A stretch of 64,000 nucleotides of DNA, from NCBI GenBank assembly GCA_003024175.1, contig MDYQ01000131.1:1-64000 (forward strand). The letters run 5' to 3'. The position numbers were made by a program, and so were the translations under genes. Under the pieces are notes generated by a model, which did not search any database, had not been told where the DNA came from, and saw only the letters and a program-made list of their open reading frames with translations. This stretch comes from Planoprotostelium fungivorum (Eukaryota > Evosea > Variosea > Cavosteliida > Cavosteliaceae). This document shows positions 33,550 to 47,341 of this stretch, piece after piece. How positions within the stretch are numbered: position 1 is the first letter of the stretch; the number at the start of each line of letters is the position of its first letter.

Positions 33550-34412
33550 ATGGAGGAGGCATTCAGCAAATGTAACGAAATCATGGAGGCCGAGTCAAAG
33601 GTCAGGGAAGACATGAAGCCATTGATCAAAGAGATCGAACGAATCTCTCGCAGTATGTCGGCGACCATGCAGCAGATACACGGAAAGATCAGTCAGAGTG
33701 TGTGGAATTGTCGTTTGAACTTGTAGTTCTGATGCATAATGCAGTCGAAGAGATCTGTGATAAGGCATTGAGCCAAGTGCCCGAGTTACAGACCAACTTT
33801 GTTCAGTTATCCAACTCCATTCCAAAAGGAATGCAATACAAGTGAGTCCACCATTTTCGCTGAATCACAGACAGTCTGACGATGAGCAGATACCAGATGA
33901 GCTGGAAACATTCTCTGGGACAAGTTGTTTTCGTCTTCGTTCTGTCTGAATGGCTCAAGAACAACCATCTCGTCAAGTTGGAGACCATCACAGAGAGGGT
34001 GATGACTCCTCATACAATGCAACTCATTCATCAGCTCACATTCCAACCAGGTGTTGGGCGCAGCGAGAGACAATGGATTGTCCATCGAGCTGGAAGACTA
34101 CCTCTTTGGCATCTGTTCCGTCCCGAATGAGTTGTCGCGTCTGTGCGTAAACAGCGTCACGGCATCAAATTACACTCTACCACTGAGAATATCTCAATTT
34201 GTGGGAGAGATTTACGCTGGATTCCGTCTGTTGAATCTGAAGAACGATGGATTGAGAAAGAAGTACGACGGCATCAAGTCAGTAGCATCATCATGATCAT
34301 CATGATCACGATGGTGATTAGACTGATCGAACGTAGATATGACATGAAGAAGATCGAAGAAGTAGTCTACGACATCAGCATCCGAAAGTTGATCCCCGTT
34401 CCTCAGCAATAA
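33550..34412 (+). CDS. TSN: Translin
   Basis: The start MEEAFSKCNEIMEAESKVRE lies 90 bases from the divergent F-box/J gene. The all-helical translin fold is clear: QMSWKHSLGQVVFVFVLSEW, SIELEDYLFGICSVPNELSR, LCVNSVTASNYTLPLRIS, FRLLNLKNDGLRKKYDGIK and KKIEEVVYDISIRKLIP. Translin forms octamers that bind RNA and single-stranded DNA and, with Trax, makes the C3PO ribonuclease. Introns are at about 33698-33744, 33842-33889, 34000-34050 and 34278-34337; the last uses a GTCAGT donor. Confidence 0.93.
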
Positions 34413-34517
34413 ACGTCTGCACTTATCGTCTCATCAACTTTTGAAGCTACGGAAGAGAACGAGCGCACAAGACAAGAAATGATTCTCTTCTATCCTCTTT
34501 ATCATCTCTTGATCGGT

Positions 34518-37355
34518 TCATGTCTTTTGTACAAAAGCCAATGTGATGTTCTTCAAGATGGAATCGATGTCTTTCTTCTCCAAGTCGACACTCTCTGGCT
34601 GCACTTGTGTCTTACTCTTCACCTTGGTCGTCTGCAGCATCTGTTGGAAGACACTGATGAAATTCTTGATGTGTGATTTCATCTGCCGATCGATGAGTGT
34701 CACATCGACATCGATCGTCACCTGTCGATCATCCGGATGATCATCGATGTTCATCGATGCGATGTAGATGAGTTCTCTCAATTTGTTCGATAAGCTCTTG
34801 AAATGGTTCGACTTCTTTCCAGGCTCAGCCTTCAATATGGAAATGCAGTTGTTTGATATCTGTCTGGCCTGCATCACATCAATCATCAGGTGCATCGACC
34901 ATGTCTCACGATGGCAATCATCTCCAGCAGATTCCTAAGAATCTCGATGTGATTCGCATCGATGATTCCCTTCATCGTTCTCTGTTTCAACGTCTGCTTC
35001 ACTCTTCCTCTCAATAGAGCATCTTGCTTCCACTCGTCTTCTCTCGAAGGTTGATCGGTGACGATCTCTTGTATCTGTGGGACGGGTGCGGGAGCTTTCT
35101 TATCGTCTGTCCACCATTGGACGACGTGAGTGCAACCGTAGTGCGTTGTTGCCCAATTTTCACCACACATCCAGCAGAATTGGAAAGAACATCGAGAACA
35201 ACCTGAGAGAGTCAGAGTGAGACGATCGGGTGATATTATAGTTAAGAGTGTAGAGAGAAAATTGTAGAAATGAACTCACTCATATGATTGCATCCTCCAT
35301 TCTTCTCGATATTGGATGTACATCTTGGACACCTAATGGAAATGAAAATAAGTTCGAATCTATTTCGTCTCACTTTTTCGTCATACTCTTGATGTAATTC
35401 TCAGCTAATGTTGATATCACCTCTTCCAGTTTTTTCTTCTCCATTTGGTATTGCGATTGATATCTGGCCCTCAACTTCTCTTCTTCTTCTTTCACGTACA
35501 ACTTGTACTCTTCACACGCCACGGGCCAGTGCAAACTGCCCTGACATTGATTGCAGAATACTTCACCACAGGCACATTGGAAACCACCTGTAATAGTATG
35601 AGTGCATCTTCCACAGTGACGAGACACACCGATGGTACTCGGTGTCTTACAGTGAATCTGGTATTCACAAGAAGGAGAAGGACAGTGGAAGCTGCTGCTG
35701 TTAGAAGAGCTGAAAGACTTTGAAGAGAGGGAGATGTAGCGGCGATAGCTGGTGTAGTCTGGAACGAGAGAACAGATGAAGACGTTGTCGAGATAGCGTT
35801 GGCAGCGATGAGCAGGACAGTTCATTCCATTCGAAGCACCTGCATCGTGATGAGATCATGACGGGAGATGATGTTGTGATGAGATTGTGATGATGTTGTG
35901 ATGAGATTGTGATGATGTTGTGATGAGATTGTGATGATGTTGTGATGAGATTGTGATGATGTTGTGATGAGATTGTGTAGAAAGTTGACAGATCTTCATT
36001 GTCATGATGACAGATCACGTTGAAATTAGATGTAAGATCATGATGGTATAGAATCACCTCCGTTATCGATGGAAATGCAAAGATAAGTCGAGTAACAATC
36101 GTCACAGAATTGATGTCCGCAGGGTAAGATGGAAACTTGATCGTAAGACATGCTATCACAACACACTGTTCAATATTGTCAGCTCCAACTTGAAGATGTA
36201 ATCATTCACCGAGGCATTCATAAGACGATGTCACGTCTTCTAATGTGATCTCCTTCCTCTCTTCTTCTCGATTGAATCCCAATTTGTTGGAAAAGAACTG
36301 TCATCCAATGTCATACGATTCGTTTCTCCTCTTTAGAGATGAAATCACCCCTTCGACTGAATGATCTCGCAGGGCTTCTGAATGTTCTCTCTTCAATCTC
36401 TCTGGTTCAAATGAGATGAAAAGAAAATGATGAGAGGATGATGAGAGGATGTAGAGAAGATGTAGAGAAGACGAAGAGAGGATGAAGAGAGAAGACGAAG
36501 AGAGGATGAAGAGAGAATGAAGAGAGAATGAATGAAAAGTTACCTGCGTCCCATCTGAAACGGATGAGAATGGTTGTCGCGTCTGATTTCGAGACTTTGA
36601 GACGATTTGAGACCTCTTCGATCTACAGATGGTCAATCCATGGAGAACTCATGAGAATTGAGAGAAAATTGGCCACCAAGAGACTCACCATCTTGTCTCT
36701 GAGAGTTGCGACAGTGTCTGGACTTATGATATCATAACGACAACCCGTCAGATCTTGGAAGGTTCTCGTGTACTCCGTCACGTCGTCCTCTCTCTTCTTA
36801 CCGTAGCCTAGAACGTGACTTTTCACTCGTTTTTCGATGAGTTCTACCATGGTGATCGTGTCCATATCGCGCAGTGCCTGTCATCATCAGATCGTGACGA
36901 TCATCTTTCATCGCGCACCAGCATGTCTACAAATTGTTCCAAGGACTCGATCTCTTCGGTAGACGGACATCTATAGGTATCACACCTGCATCATCAGTTT
37001 CGTGATAGACATCTCCATCACCTGATGATGACTTCTGGAGGGACGGAAGGATATTTCGCCGGCCACAGAAATATAGCAGATAGACCCACTGTCATGTTGA
37101 GACTCATCACGTCACATTTGGAATGACTCACTGTCGTAATCGTTACTCAATCTGACGCTGAATCGTAAAGGAAGTGATTGAGAGATGACAATGTCTTCTC
37201 CAAAGTAAGATTCGATGACGGTCATCTCTCCATTCTGTGCTTCGATGCACTCTACAGACCGTCAATCCTCACGTGGATTTGAAAATCTTCACCTTCCAAA
37301 GGAAGCGGTTGCCTTTTTCCGAATGAATGATCGATTGCTTCTTCGTCTCGCTCAT
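34518..37355 (-). CDS. RBR E3 ubiquitin ligase with RWD and Ariadne-like parts
   Basis: The assembled protein starts MSETKKQSIIHSEKGNRFLW. An RWD domain follows (GEMTVIESYFGEDIVI, FLWPAKYPSVPPEVIIR, 36830-37260), then an Ariadne-type UBA-like helical part (IEEVSNRLKVSKSDATTILI, RFRWDAERLK). RING1 is ECLVCCDSM...LPCGHQFCDDC, the IBR is HCPSPSCEY...CACGEVFCNQC, and RING2 is CPRCTSNIEKNGGCNHM with the catalytic Cys in GGCNHM, then CSRCSFQFCWMCG. The C-terminal helices (NHIEILRNLLEMIAIVRHG, HFKSLSNKLRELIYI) correspond to the Ariadne region. RBR ligases form a thioester with ubiquitin on RING2; here all key Cys/His residues are visible. Its introns contain the tandem repeats at 35869-35975 and 36425-36540. 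Confidence 0.85.
35869..35975 (-). repeat. 22-bp tandem repeat in RBR gene intron
   Basis: GATGTTGTGATGAGATTGTG plus two bases is repeated about five times with almost no variation, within the intron after the RING1 exon. A second low-complexity tract, GAGAGGATGAAGAGAGAA-like, lies in another intron of the same gene at 36425-36540. Confidence 0.85.
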
Positions 37356-38891
37356 TGATGGATGGGTCTCCCGTGTGAGCACTCTTGTGATCGTGTCGAA
37401 CGTTCGCACAGAGTCCAGCTTTCCAAAGATTGGGCCGCAGTCCCCTTCACATCACATCAGTCGAATGTTGCCGATTGTCTGTCACCTTATAACAGCAGAT
37501 AAAGAGGTGGATGCTTCGTAATCAACCTAGGATCGTCATTTGGACGTTTCATCAACTCGGCTCACCGTCACAGGTCGATCCAGAAATCGATTCACCCTCT
37601 TCACCCTTTCGTGTATAGCATCGACTTTCTGATGAAAATCTCCTCCTCCTTGAACGGTGAGCCGCTGGCGTCTGTTCATATTGTTCGGTTCTGTTTTGTG
37701 AGCAAAGGCTCATACACGATGACTTCCGTTCGGTGAACCGCGTTCTGACTGACGATTAAGTCCGCTCGTGATCTTTTTACACCAAAGACATAAGGACCAA
37801 GCACATTAGACAACAGTGAGGTCACCTGTTTGCATCGCACCGTGATTCGAGGAGAGGACGATCGATACATCATCTCGGAAATCATTTCACCATCTCGAAC
37901 TCGAGGGGACAGTATGAGTTCCAAAAAGTGCCGGGTGTTCTTGATGGACTTGTTCAGAGGGGCTCCTCCCCTCCATCACTTGATGGAGCTGTTCCCAACT
38001 GATCTCTGTAGATGGACAGTCACCCCTGTACGGCTGCGTCGACCAAGCTGAGAAGTCCGTGCAGAGACTGGTCAAACCAATTCGTAAATTCAGGCTGAAT
38101 GACGAGAAATTACCTCCTATGCGAGAGGCCAAGAGGCCCTTAAGGGACAGTACATCAAACCGACAGAGGAGATCACGCCCGAGCAAGAGAGAATCGAGAA
38201 CGCTCTACAGGTACAAGTAAGAGCTTCTAGAAGGGTACACGTGTCGTGGAACTGTGAGGGGGGGTGGCTCGTTTTAGATGAACTGAGGGGGTGGCTGGTA
38301 CGGGAGGGGAGCTGTGTCTGTTTCCAAAGATGTTCTTGACGAGGGAGCTTCTGAACCTATCGAAGGCTGATATCGTTTCTTTCAGATTCTCCGTCTCTGG
38401 GGAGGTGATTTATTTCATTTTATTTCTCTTTCCAGGAAGAGACATGTGAATACGGGAGTAGGTGATGTATCATCCTTTTATTCAACCCAAAATACTCTCT
38501 TCCATCATCTCGTTCAACATCGTGAAAAGGTGCTAGATTACGGTCGTCGTCGCGGCGGTCTACAACGCCGGCGATGTCGACGAGTTTTCGGTGAGATTTC
38601 GACTCGGACTGGAGGCGTGGAGGATAAGGTTGAGGATGGGCTTATCTCCCTGCATCTATCTCAGCTCATCTACAACCTGCCGAGATGGACTTTTACCACG
38701 TGACTCAAGATCCTGCTGATCCTCTTGCTTTGAAGAGTACATCAATCATGTGCAACCAATCGGTAGGAGTCAAAGTGAGCGTAGCAACTAACATCGAACC
38801 ACAGTGCAAACACGACCAACCAAGATCATGCAACCTCCGACCTCCATCACACCATCTCCCGACACCATCTAGAAATACAACCGATCTATCT
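37356..38891 (+). other. Unresolved region, candidate unidentified spliced gene
   Basis: Several plus-strand pieces look coding and have splice-like borders: LYGCVDQAEKSVQRLVKPIR (about 38009-38080), EALKGQYIKPTEEITPEQER (about 38125-38215), SGEEETCEYGS around the GTGATT...TTCCAG intron near 38404-38441, YNAGDVDEFSVRFRLGLEAW (about 38560-38625), and DFYHVTQDPADPLALKS (about 38688-38740). The pieces lie in order and could form one gene, but no start or stop is secure and I recognise no domain. The part before 37830 shows only weak minus-strand frames. Confidence 0.3.
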
Positions 38892-40911
38892 TCAGTGCTT
38901 CACTTTCGATCCACTTCCAGAGGCATCCTGAACCTTCTCCCTCACGATGTCCGCCGTAACTTCCGATTCCACGGCCGCGTTGATGTCCACGTGGAAGGGT
39001 GCAAAGAGGTCGTGTACTTGTCCCTTGTGGGTGCCCAGCCTGGCTCGGTGCATTCTGTCGATCTTCTCTCCCACCCAGTTGATAAAGACAAATTTAACGG
39101 TGACGCTGTTGTCGATCTTGTCGGTGGTGCGTAAGAGGCCGTAACCCACGGCGTTTTCGCGTAAGTGAGAGCGTAACTCTTCGAGGCCGCCGGAACCCTT
39201 GCCGTTGAGGACCAACGTCGATCCCTTGTCACCCTCGTAGCCTACCAGGGCCCTGGGAAGATTGAGACGGGGGGTAAGTACGGTACGTACCAGTCGGTCG
39301 GGTTGTCGTCGGCGCGGACTTCCTTGATGGCGTTGCGGATCGCAGATTCGTCCGCGTATTTCAGTCCTTGGTCGCCGGCGAGGGAAGCCTTGGGAACGGG
39401 CGCCTTTGTCGTGGCGTTTGTCGTGTTGGTGCCGCCAGTGTTGCGAGGCTGCCACTGTTGGGTCACGTTGGGACGAGCCTAAAAATAGATCAGAGATTGG
39501 ATACAGAAGCTTTCGCTTCATCACGGTGATGACGATGTCTCATCATCATCTCAAGATGATGAGACGTTCGGAAGATGAGGTGGAACGATGATGATCACCT
39601 GATCGGGTAACACGTGAACGGCAGTACCAGCCGCAGCCTTGATGGACTTGTAGATGATGTCATCACTGATCTCCGATTTCTCCGTCGCCTCGATCGTCAC
39701 GTGATACGGCTGCGGTCCGTCAATCTACAACCTGCCACCTCCATCTCACGTGAAAGAACGCGTTGACGGCTCCACTGTGGGTTCCCAGCCTGGCTCTCAG
39801 CATTCTGGGTATCTGCTCTCCCACGAAACGGATGTAGGCAAATTTGACGGTCTCGCTGTCGTCGATCTTTTCGATCTTTCTGACTAGGCCGTAGGCAACC
39901 ATGTCGTCCGACAGATTCGAGAGAAGTCCAGAGACGCCATCGGAGCCGGATGACTTTTGGATGATGGTGTTGGACGTCTCATCGGCGTAGGTGAAGAGTG
40001 TCCTAGAGGGTCAGAGAGGTCAGAGGAAGAGGGTCTCACCAGTCGGTGGGGGTGGAGTCGGATCGCACGTCTGCGATCGCAGATTTCAGGGCGTCGGCGT
40101 CGCCAAAGTTGAGATCGGTGGCTCCCTGCAATCACGATGAGTCATCGTCTTTGTGTCATGAGAGATGTTGAAGGATGGACATTCGATGATGAGATTCGAC
40201 ATGTGGATCTTCACCTTCACGTTGACTGCGGCTGTGCTTCTGCCTCCCTTGTTGGCTCCCTCTCTAGCTCCCGTATCACGGTTGACTACGCGAGATCCAG
40301 AACCACTGGTAAGACCGATCTTCTCTTGCAAGACGGCGTCGGTGACCTGACGTAGACGTCAATGGATGATATGGAATTGGATGATGTATCACCTCGTCTC
40401 TGCTGGAGGTGTTAATGTCCACGTGATATTGCTTGGAGAGTCAAGGTTGAACGATTACAGTGGAAATAACGATGTTAAGAGGATACACCAATGAAGTCCT
40501 TGATAGCTCCCTGTTGGACGGAGACTCTAGCCTTCAACATGCGAGGAACGTTATCTCCCAGAAAGTTGATGAAGGCGAATTTGACGGTGGTGCTGTCGTC
40601 GATCTGATCGGTCTTTCTGTGAAGATTGTGAGAATCGATCAATGGAATCAGCTCACCTGACGAGTCCGTATGCAATGATATCGTCCTTAAGATGTGTGGC
40701 CAACTCATTGATTCCTCCCGATCCCTTGCCTAAAGACACCAGCTTCTGTGCTTTATCGTTCTCATATCCAAACAGAACCCTTCCAATAGATCAGACGACC
40801 CCTCGAGTCACATCCATCTGGAGCTCACCAATCGACTGGTGAAGAATCCTGTCTGACTTCACGAATAGAAGCACGGTACTCTTGTTCGTCGGCAAATTGG
40901 AGGGTGGTCAT
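38892..40911 (-). CDS. Three tandem coactosin-like (ADF-H) domains
   Basis: Each unit of about 140 residues has the coactosin pattern: an N-terminal helix ending ADDNPTDW (or SDSTPTDW, and RQDSSPVDW at the start), a core GYEGDKGSTLVLNGKGSGG, then VTVKFVFINWVGEKIDRMHR, VKFAYIRFVGEQIPRML or VKFAFINFLGDNVPRML, and a terminal helix such as SEVTADIVREKVQDASG. Units are joined by basic, Thr/Asn-rich linkers. Coactosin binds F-actin and counters capping; the family member in Dictyostelium is a single domain of about 146 residues, so three copies should give a multivalent filament binder. Introns fall at matching positions in the units, which supports internal duplication. The ATG is at 40911. Confidence 0.88.
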
Positions 40912-41154
40912 GATTGGTTTGTGTTGGATGTGCCTGAACGTGACGTCCTTCCGCAACGAGGAGGATCGCGGTAGTAAACGCGATTGCCTTCGTTATCGGT
41001 TACGAAAAATATTGTCCGTGTGTAGATGCAAATCTTGATTTATATCTTCTTATGCAACGACAGAACAGCAACAGCACAGATGTGCATGTAGAACGTGGAT
41101 GAGGCTCGCGAACATCAAACAATATAGAGAAGGATGATCGTTAAGTAGATGGTT

Positions 41155-42043
41155 TTAATTGTTCTTGGATGGGAGCCAGTGGTTGAGGTACATGGCGAAT
41201 GCCTCTGGATTCTTCGACTGCATGTAGACCGTTCCAGGTCCTTCGAATCGACAGACGAGGCCCTCTCCGGTCTTGGATGAGTTCATGATGCCACCCAATG
41301 TCTCAAGTGAAAACTTGCAGTTCCAAGCGACCAAGTGCTCATTATCTACGATAAATCCTTCTCCAGGCTGTAGATCGCGTTTCAAGACGGCACCGAAGGT
41401 GCTGGAACGGTAAGAAGGAGGATGTCAAGGCATCACGGTCTTTACCTCAAGAAGAGAGAGCCGCTACCCTTCGCGATGAGAGTCCACAGTCCACCGGTGA
41501 AGAGACCGCCGGCTCCAAAATACTTCGTGTCGATCGTGATGTCACCCGTCGATGCGAGGTATCTGATCGAAAATGAGACGAGGTGAACGATGATTAAGAG
41601 AGGTCTTACGTGTGTCGACCGATGTACCATTCTGCACTGCTGAGATGTTGGACGAAGATGTCTCCGAGGTGTGAGCCGCTTAGGAGGGCCTCTCCTTGTC
41701 CAGAGTAGACCGAGTTGGTAAATTGTCCTGGGTTATTGTGAGATGTTGTTCGTTATGTATGAAATACCTCCTGTGAAGAGTTTCTTGAAGCTGAACTTGA
41801 CTTTGCCGGTCAGTTTAATGGTAGTGTCCATCGCCACCATAGCTCCGTGATTTCCCTTGAAGGTGCCTCCATCTTGTAATCGAACGAAGAGGATGCTGTT
41901 GGTATCTCTGTGCCTATCCTTTAATTAGAAGACATGTTCCATATACAAGGATCGTCTCACTCGATCTTCCACTCTCCTCCCGGAAACGATCCGTATGTTT
42001 CAGTGACGACTGCGACCTCTTTGGGATTGTATGGCTTGCTCAT
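41155..42043 (-). CDS. AIM24-family protein
   Basis: Exons from the ATG at 42043 (MSKPYNPKEVAVVTETYGSF) carry the double-psi beta-barrel-like AIM24/TIGR00266 repeat: FVRLQDGGTFKGNHGAMVAM, VKFSFKKLFTGG, GLFTGGLWTLIAKGSGSLFL, DLQPGEGFIVDNEHLVAWNC and CRFEGPGTVYMQS. The C-terminus is LNHWLPSKNN. In yeast Aim24 is mitochondrial and linked to MICOS; other members are bacterial and of unknown role. No presequence is seen here, so the location is open. Six exons join in phase. Confidence 0.85.
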
Positions 42044-42492
42044 GTCGGTTACTGTTGTTTTGTGAAAACAGTTTTGTTTCGCTTGAAAATGAACTGTTTG
42101 ACATTTTCGATGTACCATCGCCGGCACAAACCAAAGACTGAGAGGAAGCCCAGGGACAGGGTGGAGCTGATGACACCCTAATTCCAGTTGATGTTATTTC
42201 CACTGACCAGCCCGTTGCTGAGGACGATGTTGCCGAGGGGGAACCGATCCAGTCAAAATAACCAGAGCTACCTCAGATGATTTGAGCTGGTATCATGACT
42301 TGTTTTGGACAGCCTCCAGAGAATCATATGTCGAATCGCCATCAAGACGATGGTGTTAGAGAACAGTGTTCCCTCGACTTGTTTACGTCGAGAATTCCTC
42401 CGTGGGACCTCAACGAAATCAGGTGTCTTCTCGTGCTTCACAGAGTCATGCGAGCAGAGGACAAGCGAAGAAAGAAGACATTGTGTTTCCAT
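42044..42492. other. Intergenic, broken coding-like stretch
   Basis: About 42065-42250 on the plus strand reads like a broken coding fragment (SLENELFDIFDVPSPAQTK and LIPVDVISTDQPVAEDD), acidic and proline-containing, from an unknown source. Nothing else is supported before the stop of the H15-WWE gene. Confidence 0.3.
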
Positions 42493-43278
42493 TTATTTCG
42501 ATACGGGGACCCTTCGAATGCTTCTGATCGTGTGTGCCTCGTGTTGTATGTTCGTCTGTTTCAGTGCCAGAAAGTCGACCATGTACTCCCACTCCCCCGA
42601 CTTGACTGCCCTCACGTCTGTCCCTCTTCTGTTCTGCAGGTAGTCCAGATAGATCTCCTCCACTGTGTCTGATGCCTTCACGTCGTAGTTCTTCCATCCG
42701 TTGTGCTCGTACTGCCACAGGTGATCGTATTTCAGACCGGCTGCGGCGGGCACCACCGACTTTTCGGCTGCCTTCTTGGACACTCTGGCTCTTCTCACAG
42801 CGGGTGTCTTCTTGGTGGGCTGATCGTCGGCCTCGCTTTCGGAGGAGCTGTCGACCTCTCTCCTCGCTCTCTTTCGGGGGGATTGTACCCTCTCTCCTTC
42901 CTTCTCTCCCTCTCTCTTCTTCTCCACCTTCCTCTGTGGCCTCTTCATCTTCTTCTCCTTCTCTCCCTCCCTCTTGTTGGTTTTGGTCTTGGTCAAGATG
43001 AAAGACTGACGGATCTGCTTGATTCTCTTCTGCCTCACGGCTTCAAGCACGGCCTTTCGGATGCATTGAGCGGCGCGACGTTGATCTTTGAGATCATAGT
43101 TGAGTGACATCCACTTGACCAGAGCTGGAACAGAGGTAGGATGAGCTCTAGAGCCCTTCTTGTTCAATTGAAGTAGAGCAGGGAAGATGAGCTTCGAATA
43201 AGCGGGCTTCTTGACTGGCTTGTTCTCTTTCTCTGTGACAATGTTTCCTGATGCAGTTCTTAACATGGCTGATGGCAT
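42493..43278 (-). CDS. H15-like winged helix plus WWE domain protein
   Basis: A single-exon protein, rare here. From MPSAMLRTASGN, residues about 25-95 (YSKLIFPALLQLNKKGSRAH, VKWMSLNYDLKDQRRAAQCI, RQKRIKQIRQSFILT) resemble the linker-histone H1/H15 winged helix. A long Lys/Arg/Glu tail (KREGEKEKKMKRPQRKVEKK, SPRKRARREVDSSSESEADD) with nuclear-signal character follows. The last 75 residues are a WWE domain: LWQYEHNGWKNYDVKASDTV, EEIYLDYL, EWEYMVDFLALKQTNI and IRSIRRV. WWE domains bind ADP-ribose chains. I infer a chromatin protein that reads poly-ADP-ribosylation. An in-frame ATG at 43341 could add 21 residues. A PARP gene and a macro-sirtuin gene are close by. Confidence 0.8.
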   Translation of the reverse strand: MPSAMLRTASGNIVTEKENKPVKKPAYSKLIFPALLQLNKKGSRAHPTSVPALVKWMSLNYDLKDQRRAAQCIRKAVLEAVRQKRIKQIRQSFILTKTKTNKREGEKEKKMKRPQRKVEKKREGEKEGERVQSPRKRARREVDSSSESEADDQPTKKTPAVRRARVSKKAAEKSVVPAAAGLKYDHLWQYEHNGWKNYDVKASDTVEEIYLDYLQNRRGTDVRAVKSGEWEYMVDFLALKQTNIQHEAHTIRSIRRVPVSK

Positions 43279-43564
43279 CTTGATTGTTGTTTGTGTTGTG
43301 TGAATGGATGTTTGGGTGAAAGTGAGTTTGTGTCTTTCCATCGGAACCTTCAGATCTTTTCTCCGAACTCTTTTCCGCGAACTCCATCTACAGTGATATA
43401 TATATCAAATACAATTATCCTCTTTTTCGCGAAGGGAAGCTTGTTTCTCTTTAGATCCACTGAGGGAGAGGCCACTCTGTACAATGATTTATTCCTCTAC
43501 GTTTTCTCATTATCCCAGCTGTGCAGCGGGTTCAAAATCTGTGGTCGTCTCTTCCTTTGAGATC

Positions 43565-43918
43565 TCATCCTCTGATGGTTCTTCCCGATCGATTGATCGT
43601 CACGATGTATTTGCTATCTTCCTCATCCGATGTCGTGTCGTGTCTCATAAACTCATCTTCAATGGCCAACTGTCTCACAGTCAGAATCATTTTCCTCGCT
43701 ACTGGTGTTACCTCTGTGCATCCGACAGTCTTCGATCGACTCTTCTGAAACATCTTGATGGCCTTCTGCGAGATGCTGCTCGATCTCTTCATCTGTTTCC
43801 CCGTCTCGGTACTCTCTAACGTCCTCTTCGTTTCACTTCCACTGGCGCTGCGTGAGAGAGTCATCCTCTTGTCTGTCTCGGTGTCTATATGATGTGACCT
43901 CCGCGACTGCCCTCTCAT
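43565..43918 (-). CDS. Small basic Ser/Thr-rich protein, unknown
   Basis: An uninterrupted 117-residue frame beginning MRGQSRRSHHIDTETDKRM and ending TINRSGRTIRG. It is basic, rich in Ser and Thr, with SSSISQKAIKMFQKSRSKT and a short acidic patch (TTSDEEDS). There is no recognisable domain. Its composition fits a nuclear or cytoskeletal linker, and it could also be a last exon of a gene I cannot trace. Confidence 0.4.
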   Translation of the reverse strand: MRGQSRRSHHIDTETDKRMTLSRSASGSETKRTLESTETGKQMKRSSSISQKAIKMFQKSRSKTVGCTEVTPVARKMILTVRQLAIEDEFMRHDTTSDEEDSKYIVTINRSGRTIRG

Positions 43919-44396
43919 CTTTTAACCTTACTCCACTTCCATCCTTGGTCGTTGTGGACATGTCACTCTCCCCTTCATTCTGCTTAATGCTATTCCCAAA
44001 AGGTTCCTAAAGACATCGACGTGCTACCTCTTAACAATCTTTTTTTCTCCCGGGCGGCTGTGACCCTCGAAGAGAAGCATACTTCGAACCTTTAGAGATG
44101 AACGTGTCTGTCCCCGGTTATAGTGCTTCTTTCATTTCTTCTTAATGGTGGATGCATTCTCGCAACGTGTGGACTTATCATCAGAAGTATGCATCCCAAC
44201 GTCAAATTAAGTAATCTCGACGCCTTGGAAGTCGCAGCGTCAGACGAGACGGTCTTTGTTCTGAAATGTGTGCCTGATCGGCAATCTCACAGAGGAGGTG
44301 CTTTTTACGTGCACAAAGACACGACAGTCGAACGAGAAGATTCTGCGCACAGAATAAAGACCATCCATTTATTAAGTAGATCGTGATCATGATGCG
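43919..44396. other. Intergenic
   Basis: A plus-strand reading at 44190-44380 (SNLDALEVAASDETVFVLKC) is open but isolated. No gene is called. Confidence 0.35.
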
Positions 44397-47004
<2,608 letters not shown>

Positions 47005-47341
47005 GTTGTTCTATAATGATTCAAGAGTTTTGTGACGTGGATGATCGCGACATCCTTCTAGAAGGATGTCGTTGCTTGCGGCAGAAGTTTCGTACAGATT
47101 ACAAATGTCAAACCAAGACCGGCATCAGTTTCGGTCGTCGTAAAGCTTGTAAGTGGTTAAATGACCCCGTACACAGACAGCTGCCCTTCTGTCCTTGTCT
47201 TTCGTCTGTTATTGGTTGTTATCACATGTATCAGATTGGTTGAAGAATTCTCTGAGAAATTTGAGGTGCTGTAGAACCAACTGATGATGTCGCGAACAAG
47301 ATGGTGTCATCAAAAACTGTAAAAACCAATGAACGATAGAG
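47005..47341. promoter_or_regulatory. Divergent promoter region, macro-SirTM and DCAF11
   Basis: A 337-base gap between start codons on opposite strands. No open frame of note is present, so both promoters should lie here; no motif is clear enough to name. Confidence 0.4.

Noticed and set aside
42672-43107. Plus-strand Ser/Leu-rich frames
   Set aside because: They are antisense to the H15-WWE gene and reflect its Lys/Arg/Glu-rich codons.
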